From positions 47,694 through 111,693 of the forward strand of contig NZ_JOAI01000025.1 in the NCBI RefSeq assembly GCF_000717715.1: DNA of 64,000 nucleotides. The letters are read 5' to 3'. The translations under genes and the position numbers were made by a program. The DNA comes from Streptomyces sp. NRRL B-24484 (lineage in GTDB: Bacteria; Actinomycetota; Actinomycetes; Streptomycetales; Streptomycetaceae). The notes under the pieces are model-generated. The model saw nothing but the letters and a program-made list of their open reading frames with translations. It made no database searches and was not told the DNA's origin. Below, one piece after another: positions 8,629 to 17,510 of the stretch; position 1 is the first letter of the stretch, and each line of letters opens with the position of its first letter.

Positions 8629-9828
8629 GTGAGACCCGTCAGAGTGCTGGTGCACCTGAACAACCTGGCCCTCGGCGGGGCGCAGCTGAACGCCGTCGAC
8701 ATCGCCCGCACCCTGCGCGACCGCGGCCACGACCCGGTGCTCTTCGCCCAGGGCGTGGCCGGCGAGGCCCCCCTGGTTGGCGTCGCTGCCGGGCACGGCC
8801 TCGACGTCGTGGTGGCCGGCGGCCCGGACACCCCGCACCGCGAGGTCCGCCGCCGGCTGGACCGGCTCGCGGACGAGCACGGCAGTGAACTCGTCCACGC
8901 CTGGGAGGTCCGGGCCGCCCGCAACGGCTACTTCGGGCCCGGCCGGCTCGGCCGCATCCCCGTGGTCACCACCTTCTACGGCATCCGGATGCTGCGCGGC
9001 ATGCCCCGGCACCAGCCGCTGGTGCTCGGCCTCGGCGCCCTCGTGGGCGACGGCCGGGCCTTCGGCCACCGCGACGTCCGGCTCGTCGAACCGCCCGTCA
9101 ACACGGCCACCGACGCCCCCGGCCGGGCCGACGGCGCCGCCTGGCGCCGCGAACACGGCATCGAAGACGAGGAGTTGCTGCTCGCCATCGTCACCCGCCT
9201 GGTGCCCGACCTGGAGAAGGACGCCGGCGCCGAACTCACCGTCGACGCCGTCCGCGCCCTCGACGACCCGCGGGTCCGCCTCGCGATCGTCGGTGCCGGC
9301 CCCAGCCTGGACCGGCTCCGCCGGCGCGCCGCCGAGACCAACGCCGCCCTCGGCCGCGAGGCCGTCCTCGTCCCCGGCCAGCTGGCCGACCCCCGGCCCG
9401 CCTACGACGCCGCCGACGTCGTCCTCGGCATGGGCGGCTCCGCCCTGCGCGGACTCGCCTTCGCCAAGCCGGTCGTCGTGCACGGCGCAGCGGGCTACAC
9501 CGCCGTCCACGAACCCGGCCCGCTGGTCGAACCGCACGCCTCCCGCTGCATGTACGGCTGGGGCGACGGCAGCCGCGACCCGGGCCCGCTCGCCGAGCAG
9601 ATCCGCGGCCTCCTCGACGACCCCGGCCGCCGCACCGAACTCGGCCGCTGGGGACGGGACTGGGTGGTCGGCCGCTTCTCGCTGGAGAGCGTCTCCTCCG
9701 CCTTCGAGCAGCTCTACCTCGAAGTGCTGGCCGCCCCGCCGGGCCCCGCCCGCTGGCTCCGCGACCTCGAACAGATGGCCAGGTACGAGTTCACCAAGCC
9801 CACCGCGCTCCGCCTGCTCGGGCGGTGA
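8629..9828 (+). CDS. GT4-like glycosyltransferase of the export operon
   Basis: 399-aa glycosyltransferase. I chose the GTG at 8629 because GGGAGGAG (8613-8620) lies 8 bases before it. The in-frame GTG at 8620 overlaps the ATPase stop as GTGA but has no spaced RBS. The N-terminus RVLVHLNNLALGGAQLNAVD has the GT4 glycine turn. The C-terminal donor region is less canonical: YDAADVVLGMGGSALRGLAF lacks the usual E-x7-E pair, so the catalytic acidic residue is not evident. The tail (FTKPTALRLLGR) is Arg-rich. It probably decorates or extends the polymer exported by the preceding ABC pair. Confidence 0.82.
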   Translation: MRPVRVLVHLNNLALGGAQLNAVDIARTLRDRGHDPVLFAQGVAGEAPLVGVAAGHGLDVVVAGGPDTPHREVRRRLDRLADEHGSELVHAWEVRAARNGYFGPGRLGRIPVVTTFYGIRMLRGMPRHQPLVLGLGALVGDGRAFGHRDVRLVEPPVNTATDAPGRADGAAWRREHGIEDEELLLAIVTRLVPDLEKDAGAELTVDAVRALDDPRVRLAIVGAGPSLDRLRRRAAETNAALGREAVLVPGQLADPRPAYDAADVVLGMGGSALRGLAFAKPVVVHGAAGYTAVHEPGPLVEPHASRCMYGWGDGSRDPGPLAEQIRGLLDDPGRRTELGRWGRDWVVGRFSLESVSSAFEQLYLEVLAAPPGPARWLRDLEQMARYEFTKPTALRLLGR

Positions 9829-10004
9829 ACCACCGGGCCTGCCGGGAACGGTGAGCACCCGGCCGGTCATTCCCTGTGATCGAACCCGTCGATCCGGCGT
9901 TGTGACGGCGTTGCCGCAGCTGGCAGCCTTACGGCGTCGGGTCGTTCGCGGGCGCAGCGCGCGGCGACCGCTCTGCTCTCCTTCTATCCAAGGGATCTGA
10001 CAGC

Positions 10005-10580
10005 ATGTCACGCGAGATCAGCGTCGCCATCGCCTACCACAGCGGCTACGGCCACACCGCCCGGCAGGCCGAGTTCGTCCGCCAGGGCGCGGAGGAGGTC
10101 GCCGGCACCACCGTCCACCTGATCGCCGTCGACCAGATCACCGACGAGCAGTGGGCGCAGCTGGACGCCGCCGACGCCATCATCTTCGGTTCGCCGACCT
10201 ACCTGGGCGACGTCTCCGCCGCCTTCCGCACCTTCGTCGAGAAGACCAGCGGCCGCTGGATGCAGCAGCAGTGGAAGGACAAGCTGGCCGCCGGCTTCGT
10301 CAACTCCGGTGCCAAGAGCGGCGACAAGCTGCACGCCCTGCAGTCGCTCTCCGTCTTCGCCGCCCAGCACAGCATGATGTGGGTCAGCCTCGGCCTGCTG
10401 CCCGGCTGGAACAAGTCCACCGCCTCCGAGTTCGACCTGAACCGCCTCGGCGTCTGGCTGGGTGCCGCCGCCCAGTCCAACGGCGACCAGGGCGCCGACG
10501 CCATGCACAAGTCCGACCTGGCCACCGCCGAGCACCTCGGCCGCCGCGTCGCCGAGCAGGCCCAGCGTTTCTCCGCCTGA
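10005..10580 (+). CDS. flavodoxin-fold NAD(P)H-dependent FMN reductase / WrbA-like quinone reductase
   Basis: 191-aa flavodoxin-like enzyme. The N-terminus VAIAYHSGYGHTARQAE is the FMN phosphate-binding loop (S-G-Y-G-H-T). AIIFGSPTYLGDVSAAFRTF is the conserved GSPTY flavin-binding strand. The ATG at 10005 follows AAGGGA. Family members reduce quinones or FMN with NAD(P)H and protect against electrophiles. The length matches WrbA-type proteins, though strict WrbA identity would need a phylogeny. It stands alone, with a terminator structure just downstream. Confidence 0.88.
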   Translation: MSREISVAIAYHSGYGHTARQAEFVRQGAEEVAGTTVHLIAVDQITDEQWAQLDAADAIIFGSPTYLGDVSAAFRTFVEKTSGRWMQQQWKDKLAAGFVNSGAKSGDKLHALQSLSVFAAQHSMMWVSLGLLPGWNKSTASEFDLNRLGVWLGAAAQSNGDQGADAMHKSDLATAEHLGRRVAEQAQRFSA

Positions 10581-10597
10581 CCTGACTGGGTGACCCC

Positions 10598-10673
10598 GGG
10601 GGCGCGGGGAACTGCACGCAGTGGAAAGGCACCTGGTCAGTGCCTTCCGAATTGCGCAGTTCCCCGCGCCCCT
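10598..10673. terminator. 17-bp inverted-repeat terminator between convergent genes
   Basis: The arm at 10598-10615 (GGGGGCGCGGGGAACTGC) pairs with 10656-10673 (GCAGTTCCCCGCGCCCCT), 17 of 18 positions complementary. An inner stem GGAAAGGCAC/GTGCCTTCC sits in the loop. CTTTTCGGG follows on the plus strand. It lies between the convergent reductase and HpnB-like genes, so it can stop transcription from both sides. The sequence belongs to the dispersed GCGGGGAACTGCGCAATTC family. Confidence 0.75.
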
Positions 10674-10735
10674 CTTTTCGGGTTTGCCGTATCTGACAAT
10701 GCGGGCCGGATCCGAATTGCGCGGATTCACGCGCC

Positions 10736-11881
10736 CTACGGCCGTCCGTAATTCCGGCCCTTCCAGGACGCTCCTCGGCCGCGCCGGTGCTGGACGGCCG
10801 AGTCCACCGTCATCAGCAGGTACAGGCCCGCGGTGAACGGCAGCAGCAGCGCCTCCGCCCACGGCCTCCCGTAGTACCGCTCCATCGGGACGAAGGTCCC
10901 CGTCATCACCGCCCAGGCGGCCCCGCCCAGCGCCGCGACCGCCGCCGACCCCGCGGCGGCCCCCGCGACCAGCGCGACGACCGGCACCAGGTAGACCAGT
11001 GCCAGTCCGAGGACCGTCCCGGCCAGCAGCAGCGGCGAGTACCGCAGCTGGGCGTAGGCACTGCGCGACACCATCCGCCACAGCTCCGCCAGCCGCGGGT
11101 ACGGCCGCACGCTGTCGACCTGCTCGGCCAGCCCGAGCCAGGTCCGGCCGCCGGTCCGCTTGACGGCCCGGGCGAGGTTGACGTCGTCGATGACGGCCCC
11201 GCGGATCGCCGCCACCCCGCCCGCCCGTTCCAGCGCCACCCGCCGGACGAGCGTGCAGCCGCCGGCCGCCGCCGCGGTCCGGGAGCCGGGCCGGTTGCTC
11301 CACCGGAACGGGTACAGCTGGGCGAAGAAGTACACGAAGGCCGGCACGATCAGCCGCTCCCAGCGGGTCTCCACCCGCAGCCGGGCCATCTGCGACACCA
11401 GGTCGAGGCCGTTCGCCCCGGCCGCGGCGACCAGGTCGGCGAGCAGGGTCGGGCCGTGCGCGATGTCGGCGTCGGTGAGCAGCAGGAAGTCGGTGTCGCC
11501 GGCGAGCTCGACGCCGTGCCGCAGGGCCCACAGCTTGCCCGTCCAGCCGGCCGGCAGCGGGGGAGGGAGGGTCACCGTCAGCGGCAGTCCGCCGCCCTCG
11601 CCGAGGCGGCCGGCGAGGGCGCCGGTGCCGTCCGAGCTGTGGTCGTCGACCAGGATCACCCGCGCGGCGCCGGGGTACTTCTGGGCGAGCAGACCGGGCA
11701 GCGAGTCCGGCAGCACCGCGGCCTCGTCCCGGGCGGGGACGACCACCGCCACCGAGGGCCACCGGCGGGGCGCGGGCCGGGGCGGCAGCCGCCGGTCGGT
11801 GCGCCAGAACATGCCGTGGCAGCAGGCGAGCCACACCCAGGTCGCCAGGGACAGCGCGGACACCCACAGCAGCACGGTCAC
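10736..11881 (-). CDS. hpnB: HpnB-like GT2 glycosyltransferase
   Basis: About 381 aa, integral-membrane GT2 enzyme. An N-terminal membrane helix (VTVLLWVSALSLATWVWLA) is followed by a GT-A domain with VVVPARDEAAVLPDSL and ILVDDHSSDGTGALA. LPAGWTGKLWALRHGVE and LLLTDADIAH, the DxD metal/donor site, come next, and then AGGCTLVRRVALE. Three or four C-terminal membrane helices follow. This order and the PAGWTGK motif match hopene-associated HpnB proteins. The role inferred from the family is sugar transfer linked to hopanoid or lipid metabolism, but no hopanoid genes lie in this window. GTG 11881 or GTG 11875 could be the start, and the latter has a better-spaced GGAG. Confidence 0.85.
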   Translation of the reverse strand: MTVLLWVSALSLATWVWLACCHGMFWRTDRRLPPRPAPRRWPSVAVVVPARDEAAVLPDSLPGLLAQKYPGAARVILVDDHSSDGTGALAGRLGEGGGLPLTVTLPPPLPAGWTGKLWALRHGVELAGDTDFLLLTDADIAHGPTLLADLVAAAGANGLDLVSQMARLRVETRWERLIVPAFVYFFAQLYPFRWSNRPGSRTAAAAGGCTLVRRVALERAGGVAAIRGAVIDDVNLARAVKRTGGRTWLGLAEQVDSVRPYPRLAELWRMVSRSAYAQLRYSPLLLAGTVLGLALVYLVPVVALVAGAAAGSAAVAALGGAAWAVMTGTFVPMERYYGRPWAEALLLPFTAGLYLLMTVDSAVQHRRGRGASWKGRNYGRP

Positions 11882-11953
11882 TCCGGCAGTCTGCCGCACC
11901 ACCGCCCCTCCGCAGCGGTTCCCGTGCGGAGCCGTTCGGTAGAGTCGTCCCCT

Positions 11954-12733
11954 GTGAAGATCGCACTGGTGGACTCCGGAATCGGACTGCTCGCGGCCGC
12001 CGCCGCCCTGCGCGCACTGCGCCCCGACGCGGACCTGGTGCTGTCCTCCGACCCCGACGGCATGCCCTGGGGCCCGCGCACCCCGGAGGACATCGCCGAG
12101 CACGCCCTGGCCTGCGCCCGGGCCGCCGCGGCGTTCGAACCGCACGCGCTGATCGTCGCCTGCAACACCGCCTCCGTGCACGGGCTCGCCCGGCTGCGGG
12201 CCGAGCTGGAGCCGGGGCTGCCGGTGATCGGCACCGTCCCGGCGATCAAGCCGGCCGCGGCGGCGGGCGGCCGGGTCGCGATCTGGGCCACCCCGGCCAC
12301 CACCGGCAGCGCCTACCAGCGCGGGCTGATCGCCGAGTTCGGCGGCGGCGCCGAGGTCACCGAGGTCGCCTGCCCGGGACTCGCCGACGCCGTGGAGCGC
12401 GGTGACCGGGCCGCCGTCGCCGCGGCCGTCGCGGACGCCGCGGGCCGCACCCCCGTCGGCACCACCACGGTCGTCCTCGGCTGCACCCACTACGAACTGG
12501 TCCGGGACGAGATCACCGCCGCCCTCGCCGGCATCGCCGACCCCGGCCTCCGGTTCCACGGCTCCGCGGACGCGGTGGCCGCCCAGGCCCTGCGCCGCCT
12601 CGACGGCCGGGACCTCGCCCCCGGCTCCGGCACCCTGACGGTGCTGCACAGCGGCCGCCCGTCCTCGCTCGCCGAGGCCGCGGCCGCCTACCCCGAGGGC
12701 CGTCTGATCTCCCGGGGCCTGCCCGTCCGCTGA
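11954..12733 (+). CDS. aspartate/glutamate racemase family protein
   Basis: 259-aa racemase-fold protein with both catalytic cysteines. ALIVACNTAS holds the first, and TTVVLGCTHYEL holds the second. The N-terminal DSGIGLL replaces the usual DSGxGGL of MurI. The cofactor-independent family interconverts L- and D-Asp or Glu, and D-Glu feeds peptidoglycan synthesis. Whether this is the essential MurI or a second paralogue cannot be told here. The GTG at 11954 follows GAGTCGTCCCCT, a weak RBS. It diverges from hpnB across about 70 bp. Confidence 0.82.
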   Translation: MKIALVDSGIGLLAAAAALRALRPDADLVLSSDPDGMPWGPRTPEDIAEHALACARAAAAFEPHALIVACNTASVHGLARLRAELEPGLPVIGTVPAIKPAAAAGGRVAIWATPATTGSAYQRGLIAEFGGGAEVTEVACPGLADAVERGDRAAVAAAVADAAGRTPVGTTTVVLGCTHYELVRDEITAALAGIADPGLRFHGSADAVAAQALRRLDGRDLAPGSGTLTVLHSGRPSSLAEAAAAYPEGRLISRGLPVR

Positions 12734-12751
12734 CCGGTGGATCCGCCCGTT

Positions 12752-12773
12752 CCGGCCCGCCGTGGCGGGCCGG
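12752..12773 (+). terminator. compact GC hairpin after the racemase gene
   Basis: CCGGCCCGCC (12752-12761) and GGCGGGCCGG (12764-12773) are perfect reverse complements. In practice this is a 9-bp stem with a 4-base loop. It begins 18 bases after the racemase stop and ends before the phosphatase start at 12790. Confidence 0.6.
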
Positions 12774-12789
12774 TTCGTAGGGTGACGGC

Positions 12790-13521
12790 ATGACCGACAC
12801 GATCGTCTTCGACCGGCTGTGCAACTTCCGCGACCTGGGCGGCCACCGGACGGCCGACGGCCGCACCCTCCGGCCGGGCGTGCTCTTCCGCTCCGACTCG
12901 CTCGGCAAGCTGGACGGCCCGGACCTGGCCCGTCTGGAGGCCCTGGGCGTCCGCACGGTGATCGACCTGCGCTACCCCTGGGAGATCGCGCAGACCGCCC
13001 GCGTCCCGGAACTCCCCGGGCTGGCCTTCCACAACCTGTCGATCGAGCACCGCCCCTACGACCAGGCCGCCCTCGGCCCCGAGGTCGACCCGGCGGTCTA
13101 CCTGGCCGAGCGCTACGCCGAGGTCGCCGAGGACGGGGCCGACGAGCTGGCGCAGGTGCTCCGGGTGATCGCCGGGGCGGATGCGCCGCTGGTCTTCCAC
13201 TGCTACTCGGGCAAGGACCGGACGGGCATCGTCGCGGCCCTGGTGCTGACCCTGCTGGGCGTCCCGGAGGAGGACGTCCTGGCCGACTTCGCCCGCACCG
13301 AGGACGCCACCGCCCGCCTTGTCGCCGAATGGCACGCCCGCCACCCCGACCTCACGCTCGTCTGGCCGGGCTACGGCCGCGCCCCCGCCGGGATCATGCG
13401 CCGCTTCCTGACCGGCCTCGCCGACCGCTACGGCTCCGTCGCCGACTACGCCGCCACCCGCCTGGACGCCGACCCCGCCCTCGTCACCGCCCTGCGCACC
13501 CGCCTGCTGGACACGCCCTGA
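12790..13521 (+). CDS. tyrosine-protein phosphatase (PTPLA/Y-phosphatase family)
   Basis: 243-aa cysteine phosphatase. The P-loop is FHCYSGKDRTGI with nucleophile Cys138, the HCxxGxxR(T/S) signature. NFRDLGGHRTADGRTLRPG at the N-terminus is the standard motif of the bacterial Y-phosphatase3/MptpB-like family. DLRYPWE supplies the general-acid loop region. It probably removes phosphate from phosphotyrosine or phosphoinositide substrates. It could reverse BY-kinase phosphorylation in the polysaccharide region, but that is inference only. The ATG at 12790 is well placed. The gene is convergent with the next one across a bidirectional hairpin. Confidence 0.88.
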   Translation: MTDTIVFDRLCNFRDLGGHRTADGRTLRPGVLFRSDSLGKLDGPDLARLEALGVRTVIDLRYPWEIAQTARVPELPGLAFHNLSIEHRPYDQAALGPEVDPAVYLAERYAEVAEDGADELAQVLRVIAGADAPLVFHCYSGKDRTGIVAALVLTLLGVPEEDVLADFARTEDATARLVAEWHARHPDLTLVWPGYGRAPAGIMRRFLTGLADRYGSVADYAATRLDADPALVTALRTRLLDTP

Positions 13522-13538
13522 CACGCGGGGCCGCACAC

Positions 13539-13570
13539 CGGGGCGCGTGAGGTGCCACCCACGCGCCCCG
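13539..13570. terminator. bidirectional hairpin between convergent genes
   Basis: CGGGGCGCGTG (13539-13549) and CACGCGCCCCG (13560-13570) are perfect 11-bp arms with a 10-base loop. They lie between the phosphatase stop (13521) and the deacetylase stop (13595). Confidence 0.7.
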
Positions 13571-13594
13571 GCCGGCCCCTCACACCGCCGCCCC

Positions 13595-14611
13595 TCACAC
13601 CGCCGCGCCGCGCAGCCGCTGCACCGCCGGCTCCAGGCCCGACAGGATGGTGTCGAAGCGGCGCGTCCCGGTCGTGGAGTCCACCTGCAGCCGGCTGATC
13701 CGCAGCGGGTGGGCCGGCAGCCGGGGCCCGAGCCGGTGGTCGGAGAGGAAACCGAGCCGGTACCCCAGCCGCCGCAGCACCGCGTCGGCCCGCGGGTCGT
13801 ACCCCCCGTCCGGGTAGGCGAACGCGGTGGGCGCCTCCCCGAGCCACTGGCTGAGCGCCAGGTGGGCGCCGGTGATCTCGGTGTGCACGGTGGAGTCGTC
13901 GCAGCGGGCCAGCGAGGGGTGGCCGAGGGTGTGGTTGCCGATCGCCACGTCGGCGTCCCGCAGCGCCCGCAGGTCCTCGGGGCGGAGCTGCTCCTGCCGC
14001 GGCGGCCGCCTGTCCGCGCTGACCCGCAGCTCCTGCAGGCAGCGGCGGCGGTCCGGGTCGGGCAGTTCGCGCAGCCGGGCGAGCAGACGCCCGGGCGGCC
14101 CGCCGGGCAGCAGGCGGGCCCGGCCGCCGTGCCGGGCGAGGTAGGCGGCCTCGTGCCACCAGAACGCCCGGTCGGTGCCGATCAGCTCGGCGATCACGAA
14201 GGCGGCGGCCGGGATGCCGCGGGCGGCGAGCATCGGCAGGGCGTGGGTGAAGACGGAGCGGTCCGCGTCGTCGAAGGTGATCAGCACCGACCGCGGCGGC
14301 AGCGGCCGCCCCTCCGAGACCGCCCGCTCGACGTCGGACAGCGAGACGGGGTTGGCGAGCCGGCGCATCCGGTCCAGCTGGGCGCCGAAGGACCGGGGAT
14401 CGGTGACCCCGTGGTAGGCGAGGACGGCGAGCCGCTGCGCCGCGCGCGCCCGGAAGAGCGGCTGGACGGGGGTGAGCCGCAGCCAGCTGCCGCGGTCCCG
14501 CAGCGCCGGGGTGCCGTGGCGGGCGTGCACCGCCCCGCGCACGGGGGTCCGGGTCGACGGGGTGCGGACGGTCGTGGAATCGCTGAAGGTCGTGGACTCG
14601 GAGTACGGCAC
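13595..14611 (-). CDS. polysaccharide deacetylase (NodB-like, CE4)
   Basis: 338-aa NodB-homology protein. LAVLAYHGVTDP starts the domain near residue 70. VLITFDDADRSVF is the catalytic TFDD motif, and IGNHTLGHPSLA is the zinc-binding HxxxH motif. AFAYPDGGYD follows. These enzymes remove acetyl groups from GlcNAc-containing glycans. No clear signal peptide is seen; the first 60 residues are Ser/Thr/Arg-rich, so localisation is uncertain. The GTG at 14611 is preceded by GAGGGGGGAA, which decides the start. Confidence 0.87.
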   Translation of the reverse strand: MPYSESTTFSDSTTVRTPSTRTPVRGAVHARHGTPALRDRGSWLRLTPVQPLFRARAAQRLAVLAYHGVTDPRSFGAQLDRMRRLANPVSLSDVERAVSEGRPLPPRSVLITFDDADRSVFTHALPMLAARGIPAAAFVIAELIGTDRAFWWHEAAYLARHGGRARLLPGGPPGRLLARLRELPDPDRRRCLQELRVSADRRPPRQEQLRPEDLRALRDADVAIGNHTLGHPSLARCDDSTVHTEITGAHLALSQWLGEAPTAFAYPDGGYDPRADAVLRRLGYRLGFLSDHRLGPRLPAHPLRISRLQVDSTTGTRRFDTILSGLEPAVQRLRGAAV

Positions 14612-14908
14612 GCGGTTCCCCCCTCGGTCGCCGCGGTGCGGCGTGGCGGTACCGTCGGCAGGCGGAGCCCGGCCTCCGACCCCGGGTGCGGCGGCTCCGC
14701 CCCCGGTGTGATCCGGTCCGTTGCCGGGGACTCCCTGCCCGGCCGCGGACGGCTCCTGGATCGCTCAATGTAATGGAGACCACCGGACCCGACGGATGGT
14801 TGTACGGCCGTCGGCGAAATTTCGTCCGGCGTGCGCGGGCGCCTTTCCGGCCTTCTCGTGGACACTGGCGGTGTGCCCGCTGCGGGGTGCCCGAGTAGCG
14901 TGGAGGAC

Positions 14909-15166
14909 ATGGTGCACACGGATCGTCACGAGGCGGTGACCCGCTGGGCGCGGATGTGGAGCGGTTGCGCGCTCGAGCGCCACAAGCTGCTGCTCACGGT
15001 GGTCGGTGCGGCCTGCATCGCGGTGGGCATCCTGGTGGCCGTGCTGGTCCCGGACACCGGCGGCCCGGCCTGGGCGATGGCCGTCGCGGGCTGCCTGGGC
15101 GCCGGCGTGGTGGTGCTGGCCCGGGTCGCCGTGGCCGTGCTGCGCCCGCCGGCCAGGGTCGGCTGA
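14909..15166 (+). CDS. small two-helix membrane protein
   Basis: 85-aa protein of unknown function. It has a hydrophilic N-terminus (MVHTDRHEAVTRWARMWSG) and two hydrophobic segments (LLLTVVGAACIAVGILVAVL and a second at about 58-80). The ATG at 14909 follows TGGAGGAC closely; GTG 14912 would give better RBS spacing. It lies upstream of the second deacetylase operon in the same direction. Third-position GC is high, which supports coding. No family is recognised. Confidence 0.55.
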   Translation: MVHTDRHEAVTRWARMWSGCALERHKLLLTVVGAACIAVGILVAVLVPDTGGPAWAMAVAGCLGAGVVVLARVAVAVLRPPARVG

Positions 15167-15452
15167 CGACCCGGACGGGACACCCGACCGAATTCCGGAC
15201 GGCGGCGTCCGGCATGTGCCGCGCTTTTCCCGACTCCCCGGCCGAATTCCCGCGGACCCCGCCGATTTCCGGCCGGAAGTGCCGACGGAATGACCGGACG
15301 GGCCGGTTTTCGGCCCGCCTGCGCGCTTCTTTCACATTTCACGGGCAGCAGCCCCACACTTCCCCCTACTGTGGTTCCCGCCCGGCCCTCGACCGCCGCC
15401 GGGCAGGGGCCGGCCGGACGGCGCCGGGGAGCGCGCCGCGGAGGGGAGAACG

Positions 15453-16286
15453 ATGGGGACGACCGCCGCGCCCGCGGCTGCCGGAGGCTTCCGCACCACG
15501 CTGAAGCGCGGACTCGCCCGCGCCGCCGGCTCCGTGCCGGGCGAGGGCGCCACGTACCTCATCTACCACCGGATCGGCGGCGGCACCGCCGACGAACTGG
15601 ACGTCGCCACCGCCGACTTCACCGCCCAGCTGGACCTGCTCGCCGACCTGCCGCCCGGCCGGGTGGTCTCCATCGACGAGGCCACCGACCGGCTGGCCGC
15701 CGGCCGCCCCACCCCGAGCACCGTGCTCACCTTCGACGACGGCTTCGCCGACGTGTACGAGCGGGCCTGGCCGCTGCTCGAGGAACGCGGCCTGCCCTTC
15801 ACCGTCTACCTGGCCAGCGGCCACGTCGGCGGCGAGATGCGCTGGGAGGGCTCCACCGCGAAGGGCCCGGCCGCGCCCGGTCTCACCTGGGCGCAGCTGC
15901 GCGAGATGGCCGACTCCGGCCTCTGCACGGTCGCCAACCACACCCGCAGCCACGCCCGGCCGGTGCTCCTCACCACGGCCGAGCTGGACGGCTGCAACGA
16001 CGACGTCGAGGAGCACCTCGGCACCCGGCCCCGGCACTTCGCCTACACCTGGGGCGTGCCGGTGCCGCACATGGCGGTCGCGCTGCGCGCCCGCTTCCGG
16101 ACGGCCGCCACCGGCGAGGTCGGCCGCAACCTCCCCGGCTCGGACCCGGCCCGGTTCTGCCGGGTGCCCGTCCGCCGCACCGACCCGATCGACTTCTTCC
16201 GCGCCAAGCTCCACGGCCGGCTGCTGCCCGAGCGCGCCTACGCCCGGATCGTGGCCGCCGCCAAGGCGGTGGGCGCCCGTGCCTGA
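15453..16286 (+). CDS. polysaccharide deacetylase (NodB-like, CE4)
   Basis: 277-aa NodB-domain enzyme. The motifs are TYLIYHRIGGG, TVLTFDDGFADVYERAWPLL (catalytic Asp pair) and VANHTRSHARPVL (metal-binding HxxxH). HFAYTWGVPVPH replaces the more usual FRxPxG/YPxG segment. The ATG at 15453 follows GGAGGGGAGAACG, a strong RBS. No classic signal peptide is evident. It overlaps the downstream glycosyltransferase by 8 bases. That makes it the first gene of a five-gene polysaccharide operon (deacetylase, GT4, initiating transferase, acetyltransferase, NUDIX). Confidence 0.9.
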   Translation: MGTTAAPAAAGGFRTTLKRGLARAAGSVPGEGATYLIYHRIGGGTADELDVATADFTAQLDLLADLPPGRVVSIDEATDRLAAGRPTPSTVLTFDDGFADVYERAWPLLEERGLPFTVYLASGHVGGEMRWEGSTAKGPAAPGLTWAQLREMADSGLCTVANHTRSHARPVLLTTAELDGCNDDVEEHLGTRPRHFAYTWGVPVPHMAVALRARFRTAATGEVGRNLPGSDPARFCRVPVRRTDPIDFFRAKLHGRLLPERAYARIVAAAKAVGARA

Positions 16287-17472
16287 GACCGCCGCCCGCG
16301 CCCCGCGGCCCGGGCCCCGACTGCGCGGTCCCGGCGGCCGCCCGCTGCGGGTCGCCCACCTGACCACCGTCGACATGAGCCTGCAGCTGCTGCTCGCCAC
16401 CGAGCTCACCGTCGACCTGGAGGCCGGCTTCGAGACCTACGGCATCAGCGCCCCCGGCCCGTACGTGCCGCAGCTGGAGGCGATCGGCGTGCGCCACGAG
16501 CCGCTGCACGCCCTGACCCGCGCCTGGCACCCGCGGGCCGACGCCGCCGCCGGACGGGAACTGCTGGCCGTGCTGCGCCGGATCGAACCGGACGTGCTGC
16601 ACACCCACAACCCGAAGACCGGCGTGCTCGGCCGGGTGCTCGGCCGGCTGGCCCGGGTCCCGGTCGTGGTGAACACCTGCCACGGCCTGTGGGCGCAGGC
16701 CCACGACCCGCTGGCGAAGCGGGCCTTCGTGCTCAGCGCGGAGGCGGTGGCCGGCCGCTTCTCGCACGCAGAGCTGTACCAGAACGCCGAGGACCGGCGG
16801 ACCCTCGCCCGCGCGGTGCCCCGGTACCGCTCGCGGGTGGTGGGCAACGGCGTCGACCTCACCCGCTTCACCGCCGACCGCTCGGCGGAACGCGCCCGGC
16901 TCCGCGCCGAACTCGGCGTCGCCGAGGGCGAGCTGCTGGTCGGCGGGGTCGGCCGGCAGGTCGCCGAGAAGGGCATCCGGGAGTTCGCTGAGGCCGCGCG
17001 GGCACTCGCCGGCAAGGCCCGCTTCGTCTGGATCGGCCCGCCCGACCCGGACAAGCCGGACGCACTGGACGGCGCCGAGAGCGGCACCGACTTCCTCGGC
17101 GCCCGCTCCGACATGCCCGAGCTGTACGCGGCCCTGGACGTCTTCGTCCTGCCGTCGCACCGCGAGGGCTTCTCGCGCTCCGCCATGGAGGCCGCCGCGA
17201 GCGGCCTGCCCATGGTGCTGAGCGACATCCGCGGCTGCCGGGAGATCGGCACCGACGGCGAGCACCTGCTGCTCGCACCGCCCGGGGACGCCCGGGCACT
17301 CACCACGGCGCTGGACCGGCTCCTCACCGAGCCGGACCTGCGGGCGCGGCTCGGTGGGGCGGCCCGCGCGCGGGCGCTCGCCGAGTTCGACCAGCGTGCG
17401 GTGGCCCGGGTCTCGCTGGAGACCTACGCGGCCGTGGCCAGGGCCAGAAGGCTGCCCTGGACGGTCGGCTGA
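16279..17472 (+). CDS. GT4-family glycosyltransferase
   Basis: 397-aa glycosyltransferase starting at a GTG (16279) inside the deacetylase gene. PLRVAHLTTVDMSLQLLL begins the GT-B N-domain. DVLHTHNPKTGVLGRVLGRL and VVVNTCHGLWAQ match the WcaA/CapM-type GT4 group. The C-domain has VGGVGRQVAEKGIREF, FVLPSHREGFSRSAMEAAAS (E-x7-E donor signature) and SDIRGCREIG. It likely transfers a second sugar to the lipid-linked primer made by the next gene product. Both the coupling and the order support that. Confidence 0.9.
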   Translation: MPETAARAPRPGPRLRGPGGRPLRVAHLTTVDMSLQLLLATELTVDLEAGFETYGISAPGPYVPQLEAIGVRHEPLHALTRAWHPRADAAAGRELLAVLRRIEPDVLHTHNPKTGVLGRVLGRLARVPVVVNTCHGLWAQAHDPLAKRAFVLSAEAVAGRFSHAELYQNAEDRRTLARAVPRYRSRVVGNGVDLTRFTADRSAERARLRAELGVAEGELLVGGVGRQVAEKGIREFAEAARALAGKARFVWIGPPDPDKPDALDGAESGTDFLGARSDMPELYAALDVFVLPSHREGFSRSAMEAAASGLPMVLSDIRGCREIGTDGEHLLLAPPGDARALTTALDRLLTEPDLRARLGGAARARALAEFDQRAVARVSLETYAAVARARRLPWTVG

Positions 17473-17510
17473 GGGCCCGTCCACACCACCACACCCGTTC
17501 GGGGGAGAGC

